Source: Acanthaster planci
Lineage: Eukaryota; Echinodermata; Asteroidea; Valvatida; Acanthasteridae
DNA length: 64,000 nucleotides
Direction: 5' to 3'
NCBI RefSeq assembly: GCF_001949145.1
Contig: NW_019091495.1
Span: 92,043-156,042 of the forward strand
Numbering within the stretch: position 1 is the stretch's first letter; the number at the start of each line of letters is the position of its first letter. The notes under the pieces were generated by a model. It did no database searches and was not told the DNA's origin. It saw nothing but the letters and a program-made list of their open reading frames with translations. This document shows positions 37,601 to 49,600 of the stretch, one piece after another. The position numbers and the translations under genes were made by a program.

Positions 37601-40600
37601 CTGTACATTTAGCAGGGCACCTTTCCACACAAGAGAAAATGCATACACAAATATACTGTAAAATACCCTTGTGTCTGGGTACCAAACCTTATTGGTTCTT
37701 GCATATGGTTCACAGCAGAGCTTTGATGGCCGGAAGCCATGAAGTTTAAAGACTGTTTAACATGTGGCTGTGACCTAATGTTAACGAATATTGCCTGGTG
37801 CTTGTGTGTGTACTTTCTGCATATTCGTGTATGACACCAGGCAAGATTGTCAAGTGGTTAAGAAATAGCTGTTGCCAGAACTTGTATGACTGATGGATTA
37901 GAGTCCTGTGCCCTGTCTGCATACATGCAGTAGTTGAGGGTGAGGTATATTTACATATATGTTGTATTGTGGTGTAGCAATTTCATCAATGGTGATTGAT
38001 TGAAGGAGGAACTTACTGTCCCGGGAAGCAATTAGCAACTAAACCAGGCTTTGGGCAAGTAAAATCACATCGTCAGATCGGGGACTGGCCAGAGTATGCC
38101 TGCCTTCACATTTGAATATAAAGTTCTGACTGGAGGTTGTTGGTGTCGTCAGAGGCTCTTTTGTTTGGGGAAGATTAAAAAAGCTCTCCAATTCCAGCAG
38201 ACTTATCGCATGCTGCATGGTTAGGGGCCTAAGCCACCTAACTGCAAAAGGTGTTCAGCATTAAGCATGCATGATGCCATTGGTTTTGAGCTTGAAAACA
38301 CATATTCTTCAAAAAAATTTGATATATTGGTATTATTGATATCAAACTGATAATATATCAATTTCGCCAATTATCTGTAATCGACCGAGCTTAGAGCATT
38401 TGCACGCTGTTCACGCACACACACCTAATGGCGTTGAATGTGAGATGTAATTTGCCTACAAAGATGGCATTCTATGAGAGGGAAGTTCTAAATGGATGAG
38501 AAATCTTTGTGCTGATAGCTGTTTTTCCCTTCCTGTTTTCCTTCTGCAGTTTGCAAGAAGAGAAAGCCCGTGGTCTGCCAGTTTGCCTTTCCTATTGCCG
38601 AAAATGCCCACAGCGCCCCCAGGGTAAGTAACAAATTATGAAGTTGATCCAGGCATGTGTGTAACATGGTTTGGAGGTCAAGGAGCGCATCATGTTTGCT
38701 CCTGAGGGTTGATCTGGCTTGTCTTGTTCCTGACCCCTCTATGAACAACGCCTTGCCAGGTGTTTAATGATCACAAATATTTAGTGAAAAGCAGGCAGGT
38801 GCATCTTTTTATGTCTGGTTTGAACATTCAGACAGAGAGGCATTGCTTTATAAAATTTTAATCGCTCATTTACAGAATGCGGTTATGAAAAGATACAGTG
38901 CATAAAATTTTTCTGGAGGAAATCTTTCATTTGTGAGCCATGTACTGAACAAACAAGGCACTATAACTGTATGAATTCAAACATGAATACGAAGTTACTG
39001 TCAACAAGGCAGGTTTGTTACTGTCAACAAGTCAGGTTTGTTACTGTCAACAAGTCAGGTTTGTTACTGTCAACAAGTCAGGTTTGTTACTGTCAACAAG
39101 TCAGGTTTGTTACTGTCAACAAGTCAGGTTTGTTACTGTCAACAAGTCAGGTTTGCTTTAGTACCTGTTGTGTAATTCAGAAATTATAACTTTACAGTAT
39201 TTAACCTCGAAGTTTAGTTGCCTCATCTGAAAAGTGGCCTCAATAGACAAATGATTTTGACTGTTTGTATTCTCAAAATGGCATGATCAAAGCACTCACT
39301 TTAGCTCAAATTTGTGGTCTGTTAAATTTCCGATAGAAACATGACAATAGGGAGTATCTTTAAGGGTTGAGTAGCTGCTTGTTTGGAATGGTGCTCTCCC
39401 CCACTTGTCATTGAGCCAGTCTAGGAAGTGGTTTGTGGGTCTCAAGAACAGTGCAGTAAACATTGGTTTACAAAAACATCAGGGTGAATCACCTGAGCCC
39501 CAAAACTTGAAAAAGGCATTACCGGGGCGTATGCACAATTTGTGTATAGTTTCAGTATCTACTAAATATTTTTTTTTACGTTTTTAATTTATTTTGCTTA
39601 TCAGCCCCTTCGATTATTTTTCATACATTTAGGTAAACCCATACTTTTATAGAACAATAAATATCTTCCATTTATTTGTTTTGCTCTTTGTCCTGTAGTT
39701 TGTAAATGTTTTTTTCCATAGTCAGTCACGGTTTATTTTGTACCAGTAGAATCTATTTTGTGGATCAACACAGTGTGCATAATAAATGATTCAACTGAAG
39801 TGGCCATGTAGCAAAACATGATAAAGGAGCTGTTGTAAATGTGTCTATAGTTTACGGTACATTTACATAAATGTATGTATGTCCTCACGGCCAATTAACC
39901 ACCATCCTACCAGGCCTGGCATACACATACATGAATATGCAAAGTGCAACAGGTGTAGAAAGGCTGGAGGACATTGTGTGTCTAGCCAGTGGACGGCAGC
40001 CAAGAAACTGCCTATGTTTAGACATTTGTGGGAATTAGTCCCATTGAAAAATGCCACTGTCCAGTCCAGTGACTTTGAGGTCATTTGGCCTTGGGGATTG
40101 TCAACCAGTTGGATATTGCTGCACAGGGCAGGCAAGCCTTCCTTTGCCAAATGCTGCAGACTGATGTGTCTGGCAGGGATTCTAACCTAAAGGTGTACAG
40201 CCATGCTACAGTAGATTCCCGTTATAGCGCTCCCTGATATAACGCTCTTACCCATATAACGCTGTATTTTCGTTTCCCCAACTGCACGCCCATTTACTGT
40301 GTATATTTTTTGTGGTTATAGTGTTCCCATTTACAATGCTTTTAGGATATAACGCTCACGATTTTCGGCCCCCAGAATTATACAAAGCATGTAAAATGAT
40401 CTTGGTTACAGCACTCTTTACCTATCAGATCAGGAAAATCAGATTCTTTGAAAATCAATGCATATGAAACTGCATGGCAAGGCTGCCGTGATTGGCGGGC
40501 CATCCTGGACACCTGTACCGGGGGTAGTTTAGCGAGTGCAGACATGCACTGCGATGTCCATGCAGCGCGGTCGCGAACATGTGCTCACCACGGTGAGTCG

Positions 40601-43600
40601 CACCTGAGTAGCTTGGCTGTGACGACATTGTAATGATTATTTTTGTGCTTTTTATTTTTTCTCGTGATGTAGTTTGGGACACATGTAATCAACATTGAGA
40701 TACTACACGTAGTATTTTGTTACCTAAAGGTTTCTTTGACTGATAAATCAAATCAGCCGCATAAATTGTTTGTGTATCTTCGTGTAGCAAATTTCGTCTT
40801 TTCAATGATTGTGTTTGACATGACATGTCGGATCTGTGTTCACTTGGCTTTTCTAATGACATATAACTTTCTGTGGTCACATGGTCATTGGGAAGGGTCA
40901 GCGATTGGACTGTCCATGAATGGGTACGCAGTAGCACTCAGGATGTCGCGGTGGGTGAAGATGCAGTGCGTTTGCTGCGATGCAGCATGCACAAGGTCCC
41001 ATGGCGGTTTCTGAAGAGATTTGGTGTGTTTTTTATCGGTGTCATGAAAACGTTGAGATAAACGGATACAAGGCATATACTCCGAAAATTACGGCGCATA
41101 CATCTGCCAATACGTGTACATGAAATTCACATACGTGACATGTGTAGATATGTATATATACATGTACACAGAGGCACATGTTGCGCGTCCATTCAGTCCG
41201 TCATAACGCTGTGTGGTTATAACGCTCACTTCTGTCAGGTCCCCTTGAGAGCCCTATAATGGGATATCAGTGTTACAGGTGTGGTGAATGCACGATGGAT
41301 GCCTGGTCACCACACAGGTTACTGGCCAACGTTCTGAAAACTACTTGTACCTTTGCCACCTTTCATTCTCAGCAAAACAGACTGGGCACCAGTCAGACTC
41401 GTACTCTTTTGTACAACATTACACAGTACTCCAGGGAAGTCATTATGTCAGTGAGGTCAAAGGTCCGTCTTGGCACAGTAAACCAGAGCATGTGCAGTAC
41501 ACTGAATGCAGTACACCTGTAGCTTCCCACTCCTGTATCATCTGCACTTATATTTCCGTTGTTGCAAAGCTGTGAACTTCGTTGTTTTCCCGTTGTGAAA
41601 TTGGAAATGGCATGTGATGTGAAATTGTATGTTTACAATCGTCATCAAAACAATTTACTATTGCTGAGCAAAAATGAAGTCAAATATTTTTCGGGAAAAA
41701 ATAATCAACTACAAGCACTCGTTCACAATATATGGCCAATCTGATTTTTGTGCATGGGGCATAATTCGTCAGCAGGGTGTTTGAGGTGACTCAGGTCTAT
41801 CTAACATAATACTTTGCTGGCATTGATCTTGACTATACATGTATGCTAAGCAATTTTAAGAAAATAACCCCTGAGCTGGAAAGATAAAAGGTAGCTTTTA
41901 TGGTAGTTCTGATTCTGAATTAGTTTTTTTTTCTTTTTTTCTTTACTGACTGAATTGGCCTAATCACTCTTGTTAATCCTAGCCACCGATGCCCTTTATC
42001 AGAGGATACACTCTCAATCCTTCAAAATCCTCAAACTGCTCCCATGAAAAGATTGGGTACAGCCATAGTCCTCCAAAATCCTCTGGTACTTCTTGAATAT
42101 GTTCTGTGGAGGGGTGCCCACTGCCTCAATCCTTCTAAATCCTTCAGCAATTCTTATTATGTTGAGGCAGTGTGAATGGTATCCTGGAGCAGTATGGAGG
42201 GTCTCACATATAATGTGGGTGTGAATTTCTGCATGGCTGACCGTAAACAACACAAGGTCTAACTCGCAAGCTTGAGACAATGCATCCTTTGCAATCAGCA
42301 ATGCGATTGTAGCCACGCAACCTCAATCCAATATCTTCCAAAACTGCCTGAAGGATTTTGAAGGATTCGGGATGGTTAGGGTTGAGTATCATTACATCTG
42401 AAGGGGACACTGTTGTACTGGTATGTACATTATACATGTACCTCCATTGGTTGGTCTTAAACTTTTTCTGTTCCATCAGTGTCCCAGAGCTGTCACACTG
42501 TTGTGTATGAAATTTTCCTGTTGAAAAGTTATGTCAGCCCCAAATCCATGAAATTCCCAGGCAGTGTTGTCAAAAGAGGAAGGGTTAGAGACAGAGAAGA
42601 AGTGCTGATTTCAAGAGGGGAATTCAGTACCACAGCTTTTAGGTTCGTGTTGTTCTGTATTGTGCAAACTTTTTGTTGGAAAAAAGACTGAAATTGACAG
42701 TTAACCTCATTTCAGTTGTAAGGACACACACCAAGATGGTGGTATTGTTGGGTGTGGTTTTAATGGATGTGATTTGACGTATCGCTGTTGGTTTTGTTTG
42801 TGCCTATTGAGGGTTTTGTGGATTTTTCCTCTTTCAGGCTGTTGTCCTTGAGGGCAAGTATTGGAAACGAACTCTGAGTACCGTGATCCGGGAATACCAG
42901 AAATGGCGCATCTTCTATCGGAAATTACACCATTCAGCCTCACACGATGGCAGGCCAGAGGTACATTAATTTCTTTGGATTTGTTGCAGAAGAAATATTA
43001 ACCCTTATCTCTGAGGCCCTTTCAGCGAGGATGCCACCTCAGCCCTTCAAAATCCTCCAACTGCCTCCAAGTAAAAACCGGATACAGCCTTAATTCCATT
43101 ATTTTCTTGAATGTGTTCCCTTGAGGGTCAACAACCACCCTCAAAATCCTCCAGTAATTACAGTCATTATGCTGAGGCCCTGCAAACGATATCCGGGAGC
43201 AGCGTGGATGGCTTAAAATCACTCTTAGGCCTGAATTTATGCACGACAGAGCGTCAACAACACAATGTCTAACCGAAGACCTTGACCCAGTGCCTCCTTT
43301 GCAATCAGCTACACTGTTGTGCCACTCAGCCTCAATCCTCCAAAAACCTCCAGATCTCCCAGAGGACTTTGGAGGATTTAGAAAAGTTGGTGTTTTAAGA
43401 GGGAAGTTGCTTGCTACTCTAAAATTTACACCAGCTTTATCTGTGGCAGTTGCGTCGGGGGAAAACAATGTTCCATCAATTTGCATCATTTGTAGATTTA
43501 AGCGTAAGGTTGCAGTCCGCATAGAAAAATCAGAAATTAACTTTGTAGTTGTGGTAAAACAATATTTTTACCATCCAGTGATAAAATCAAAGGATCATTT

Positions 43601-46600
43601 GTGATTTTTGTAATTATTTCTTCAAACCAACGATGCATTTGTCCCACTAACAGGTTTTCGACGAGGCAGGGTTAATCCTCGACAAAGTGATCGACAACTT
43701 TGGCTCGAGCAAGTCCCCATCGCCAACACCAATGATTCTTGATGAGGAAACCTTGCTGTCGGAATTCAACGACACCCTCTTCTCTAGTCTCAGCCAGAAT
43801 CAGTTCCCTTTCCCCTTGCCTCGGGAACTCTGTAAGTCACCTTTCTTTTTGTTTAGTTCACAGAAATAGCAGCAAGTTTTTTTTTTCCCCAAGTCCAATT
43901 CAAGTGACAAGTCATTTTGTTCAGTGTCAAGTCAAAACACAAGAGTATTTGTCTAAGTACCCGTCAGTTTTCACATTATTTATCCTAGTTGCGCCTCAGC
44001 AGGGTAGACCAGGTGTGAAGTCAGAAGTCAGAGCCATGACCGGAACAGACTCTTAGTTTGATGAGGTTCGACTGTAGTTACAAGTCAAGTCCACGTCACA
44101 GAAATAGTGACTCCAGCCAACTGGAGTCCAAGGCACATGACTCAAGTCAAAGCTCTGTTTATCATGTCCTACATGTAACTCTTCTATTTTTTGTGGAGAT
44201 AACAAATGTAACACTGTGGAATAACCCAGAAACACGTATTTCATTGAGGATATCCAGCCTTTTGTAAAGTAACAGCGGCTAGGTTTTTTTTGGTCAACTC
44301 AAGTAATTGAGGTGCCTGCACCTGTTGTTCATCTGGCTCAAACTAGCCAGCCTACCCCAAGCAAGCAAGCTTACTTGGTGGTCAAGTGATGAGACATCTG
44401 TACTAGTAAGCAGGGGGTGCTGAGTTTGAATCCCATCTAAGTAAGCTTGTGAATATTTACAGGCCCGCGAACAACACCCAGTGTTTTTAAACATAAATCG
44501 CTGAAAGGCCAAGAAATTAAGTTCAGGATTCTGCAGTTGACATCATGGGAATGTGCAGCAACAGTTAACCCTGTTTAACAATGCACTATAACAATTGTGA
44601 CCCGCTCTGCAAAAAAGGGTAACAAGTCGCGCAGTGCCAAAACATGTTATGGCCTGTTCTAGTTGGAGAAGGCAAAATTTCTTTGAAACGTGATTTTGTG
44701 TTTTTCCTTTAATAGCTTCTGTAAGATTTATATTTTCAGAATTTGTGACTACAAACATGGATACTGATGAATAAAGATGAAAAATTGATCATTCAGTAGG
44801 AAATCCTACACAGCATTGTGTTTCCAAGCGCTACACTTTCTGAGCTTTTTCTCGAAAAGTGCTTTTATTGAATCCGAAAATGTGGACATACAAATGTCCA
44901 TATATCTCCAGAATGCAGTGCACTACATGGGCCATTCATGTATCAAATCGTAGTTTTTGATGTACATAATCCAGCCGTATTAAAAACTCATATCCTGAAT
45001 CCGGCGACTTATTACCCATTTTTTTAGAGCCGATCACAATTTACCACAGGAGAGTCATGATAACGGTACCATTTTATATTTTGTTGTTACCAGTTCATGT
45101 GGGAGTCAACCCAGATATCATCCAGCCTGGTCTCATTCAGCTGCAGCCCAACTTCCCGGAGGCTTTGGATCCTTTTCCCGGTAAGTAACCACCACGCCAA
45201 GTCAGGGAACCGCTCTGTCTTGACTGGGAACGTCCACAGACTGCTTCAGTATCTCAGTTGGGATCTGGGGCCGGAGAATGGGCCGCTTGGTTATTTTCTC
45301 CAGTGAGCTCTGGTGCCAGGTCAGCAGAGGGCAAGTTGGAATGTGCAGTAGGTTTGGACCAGAGGTCAGTCATATTTTGACCATGGAGTATGTGTATCAG
45401 TACTCCTCTCAAGTGATCGTGCGTGTGGTCGAAAACCATTTCGCAAGACGTTGTCGTCATTTACATTTCCCCACAGGTTACATTTCTGACTGCATTTCGA
45501 TGTACCTGCCATCTCGCACAATTATTTTCATGTTAATGGTTCTCTCTTTATGCACAATTTCACAAGATGGCTTTTGATAAACATTCCCTAAGATCTGGTT
45601 CCAAGTGGTCACCCATTTGAAGTGAATAGTTTAATATATGTAACCCAAGGTGAAAGTCTAGTCAGTTCTTTCTTAACTCTTAATTATTTCAAGCTCTGAG
45701 CTAAGCACGACAGTTTTCTTGCTTGTTTCTAGTAGCATCATTACCACTATTAATCTTTGGTTGGATTTTTGTATTTTGTGAGCAGATACGAATGTGAGGC
45801 AAGCCAATACAAACAGTGGTTCCGCAGCCCAGGGAACGTTTATCTTCTCTGGCAATCGATTGCAGCAACAGGCACAGGTAATGGCCAAACCAGCCACTAA
45901 AAACAAACAACCCCCCGAAATGTTCCCCAATATATACTTTACTCATTTGACTTATACATTTGGAGCTTGACATGACCTGAAATGTTCGCCCGTGTTGTAA
46001 ATTAATCATCGTCAAGTTTTTCCGAAGATGCATTTTTGTGGTTCAGAGAGAAATGGTAAACATTTTGTGAACAGTATATTTCTGTGGAGATTTGCCCTTC
46101 CAAAGGTATTAAGTAAGTACACTCTCATATCAAAACCTGAAAATGCACATTTTTATCAACACTTTTGTGTTCCTGATGTGGTACAGTCACTGCTGACAAA
46201 TGAAGCCGACACTGCAGCAATCACAGATGCGTCTACCCTGTTGCAACAACAGCAGCAACAGCAGCAGCAGCAGCAGCAGCAACTTATCCCTACCTCAGAG
46301 ACATATGAGGACACCATCAATCAGCTGGGTCATGCACCGATTGATGTGCCAGCTATCAACCAACAGGATCTTGCCATGCAAGGCCAGACGGTTCAGGTGC
46401 ACCGACAAAACAGCCTCCAACAGTCGCTGCTGCAGCAGCCAGAGGCAATTCAACAGCAGATTCAGCAGCAGTCCTTGCAGCAGCAAGAATCGCTTCAGCT
46501 GCAAATTCAACAACAGCAGCAACAGCAGCAGGAGACACTGCAGCAACAGCTTCAGCAACAGCAGCAGCAAGAGACACTGCAGCAACAGCTTCAGCAACAG

Positions 46601-49600
46601 CAACAGGAGTCACTGCAGCAACAGCTTCAGCAACAGCAGCAGCAGCTGCAACAACAGCAACAGCTGCAGCAACAGCAGCAACATCAGATTCAACAACAGC
46701 AGCAGGAGTCAGTACCACAGCAGATGCAGCAGCAGGCTGGTAACACAATCACACTGCCGCTGCTGCCTCAGGGTGATAATGGCACTGTGACACTGAACAA
46801 TATCATTGCTGCAGCCTCCTCACTGCAACAGCAGCAGCAGCAGCAGCAGGTGGTCACGTTGCAAGTTGGCATGCAGCCTGCTGAACAGCTCCAAGCATCG
46901 GTGGCAGGAGTGGGACAAACAAGTGCTGCTCAGGATCAGACTAATAGGAGCAATGTAACCATCAACCAGTTGACACAGCAGCAACAGCAGCTTTTGTCTG
47001 GACTGAATTTCATTTCAGTGGATCATATCGTTCAGCAGCAACAACAGCAACAGCAGCAGCAAAACTTGACTTTTCAGAGTTTGCTGGCAAGCACCCAGAG
47101 CCAACAGCAGCCTTTGCCTCTGGGAGCAAACCCCCTTTCTGTCGATGACACTCAAGCAGCCTTCAAACTGCTGCAGACTGTAGCCACGCAGGTGCCAAAC
47201 CAGAACCAACCACTGCTCTTGCAGCAACAGAAGCAGCCACAGCAACAGCAGCAGAATGCAAACATTGGCCAGATAACTGCTATACCCGACAAGCCCGTGG
47301 CCTCCCAGGTATTCCAGCAAAACATGATCACATCCAACACCATCATACAACAGCATCCTGCGCAGCAGCAACAGATCAAGGTACGTCCAGCGTTATCCCA
47401 GCAACCTGTACCCATCCACCTCACGAGGGCCCATGACCCCCAAGACCCACTCCCTGTCACCAAAAAAGCTGCTGCTTCCAAGGCCAGCTCTTCTGTCAAG
47501 ATCTCTCAGATGGGAGCCAAGTCAAAGACGCAAGTGATACGACCGAAGCAGCCGGCTAAGATAGCCCCTGCTCCACCAGCTCCTCCAAGCTCCAGCATCA
47601 GTGGAAGTCTAGCCAGCAGTGCTGCTCTGCTAACCCAGCTGCTGACACAAGGTACGTCGTCTCTGAACAACATTCTTGGAGTTAAATGCAGTAATAAAAA
47701 ATGTCTTAACTTGATTAAAATCCATCCTGCATGCCCTAAAGGCTAAGGCCATTAGGGTTAAGGAAATTTTGATCAACACTTGATGGAAATTACCTGCAAA
47801 ATTATACAATCTGAACAATTACCAGGCATGTCTTTCTGGAGATTGCCTCGTGTGGTGCAGTCGCTTCTCAAGATCTCATGGTATTTAATTTAATTTCTGC
47901 CCTAATCCACCATCTCGTACCTATGACAGCTTATTGGAAAATAAGCTTCTGAATAGGAATACTGTCCAACTGGCTTGAACGAGCACCTCATAATTTTGTC
48001 CGATGAAGAATAGATTCACTGTTGCAATAGTCTCTGCTTATACCTGGGACTTAAGGATGCGACCCAAACTTGTCAACTGAATGGAATGGAAAGGCCCTTT
48101 GTGTGAGATTCAGCAGTCATACTGTTTATGCCAATGTCTTCTAATGCAGGAAGCATCCGGTCTCCCAGTTCCTCCGATATCCTGTCAGCTGCATCCCCTG
48201 GGAACACGGTCATGTTCCAGCCGGTGAAGACGGAATACCCAGACACCACAGCGCAGCAGCAGTGCACGGTAAGAAGGCGGGTTGGGGAGGAGGGAAGGAA
48301 TCAAGCAGGACCAGCATTGTATTTGAGTTTTGATACTGAGTGTTGGGAAGTAAGCGGCTGTTCGGGGGGGGGTAGACTTCATCTTGGGGCCTGACAGAGC
48401 AGCGTAATCAAGTCAGCTGTTGTAGTGTGAGTGGCTTGAGAAAATTGCCTAAATGCGCTTCCGCTGAGCACAAGACAACACTGTTTATATTACGGCAAAG
48501 TGGACAGTGTTGCAGATGAGGGTTTGCAACATCACTACAAATCTTGAGATTTACAGTGCAAATTTGCAAGCATTGGATGCCTCTGGATGGTTCAATACAT
48601 TCACATTCACTAGCATGCTGAGCTTGTCAAACCTTGAAACTGGAAAGATCAGTTGGTATCCTGGAGAATATTTAGTTGAAGAAGTAATCAATCATGAGCT
48701 TTCAAAGTATGTGGAAGTTGCACGAGTTCTGTTGATTTTCACAAAAAAGTTTCTAGGTCTTGCGGTGTGACACTAACAATCTGATTGATTGACAGATGAC
48801 AGACTTTACTGCCAGCGTCCTTTCGTCCCAGTCAGTGTCAGTCTCTAGCACCACCACTTCAACAACTTCGTCATTCTCTGCCATCTTGTCCAGCGGGGAG
48901 AATTCGGCCGGCGCTGGCCCGAGTAAGTTTAAACCTGTCATTTCTTCCCCTCCACCTCAGTCTTGCATCCCTGACCCTGTTGTCAACAGCGCATTTGCGG
49001 CATCTCTATTACACCGGTGGCCTTTTAGGAAACTTTCCCTCATTTGAACCCCCTGGCACAAGCACGTCATCTTTCAGTTAAAGTGTAAAGCACTGGGTTT
49101 TTTTTTACATGGACTGCATGCAAGAGAGCACCCTCACTGATGACAAAGAGATAGGCCGGGCCGACACATTTGGACGAAGCTTCAGTTGTGTGCCTTATGC
49201 ATGCAAACCTGATATGCAAGGTTTAATTCCTCAGTGCCAACAATGGACCTGTGACGTGATGACGTCATGCTTCGCTGATGTGTACACTTTCCTCTGGCAG
49301 TGAGGCAAGACGTGATCCATGAAACCCCTGTAGGAAAGCGCACATAAAAACAAAGCATGACTGAAGGAGGGTTACAGAAGCATTTTCCTCTCCAGATAAT
49401 TTGGATGAACCTGACCCGTTATAACAAATTTGCTTTCAGGTTCTGTGGTTTCTCGGCCTGCCTCCCCAGTGTTCTCCGTTGGATCCTCTGCATCTCTGTT
49501 GGAGGTAAGCTTCTGGATCTGTTCCCCGATGGGGTTTTTAAGAGACTCTAGTGAGATTGAAAGCAAAGCGTAATTCTCTATTAAGATTTAAAACTTTGTG

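Larger units (their letters stand above)
25064..38549 (+). other. Mondo intron 2 (13.5 kb)
   Basis: Donor GTAAGT, phase 1, acceptor CTTCTGCAG. No coding exon was found inside. The intron is rich in TACATGTA/ACATGTACA palindromic words, especially about 25,900-32,000. It carries a 65-bp duplication (27414-27543), a 22-bp duplication (near 28495-28541), an 11-bp tandem array (31512-31590), a TTAA mini-element (32453-32512), a short CCAG tetranucleotide run near 33877-33893 and three copies of a ~210-260-bp repeat family (30846-31055, 34333-34591, 36682-36905). Confidence 0.7.
38624..42837 (+). other. Mondo intron 3
   Basis: Donor GTAAGT, phase 0, acceptor CTCTTTCAG. It contains a 23-bp tandem array (38994-39154), a decayed pogo/Tigger-like element (40207-41275) and the first large TTAA/telomere-like element (41973-42385). 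No hidden exon was recognised. Confidence 0.7.

Noticed and set aside
38994-39154. CRISPR-like array
   Set aside because: The units are head to tail with no unique spacers, and the sequence is animal nuclear DNA. It is a minisatellite.
40736-41014. 92-codon frame inside the pogo/Tigger-like element as a transposase
   Set aside because: No DDE motif, helix-turn-helix or CENP-B-like text is present.
46295-46748. Antisense frames rich in Leu or Ala opposite Mondo exon 8
   Set aside because: They are the mirror of CAG repeats (poly-L and poly-A on the other strand). No splice sites or homology support them.
49260-49267. TGACGTCA in Mondo intron 10 as a regulatory site
   Set aside because: A lone 8-mer inside an intron without promoter context; such a match is expected by chance about once per 65 kb.
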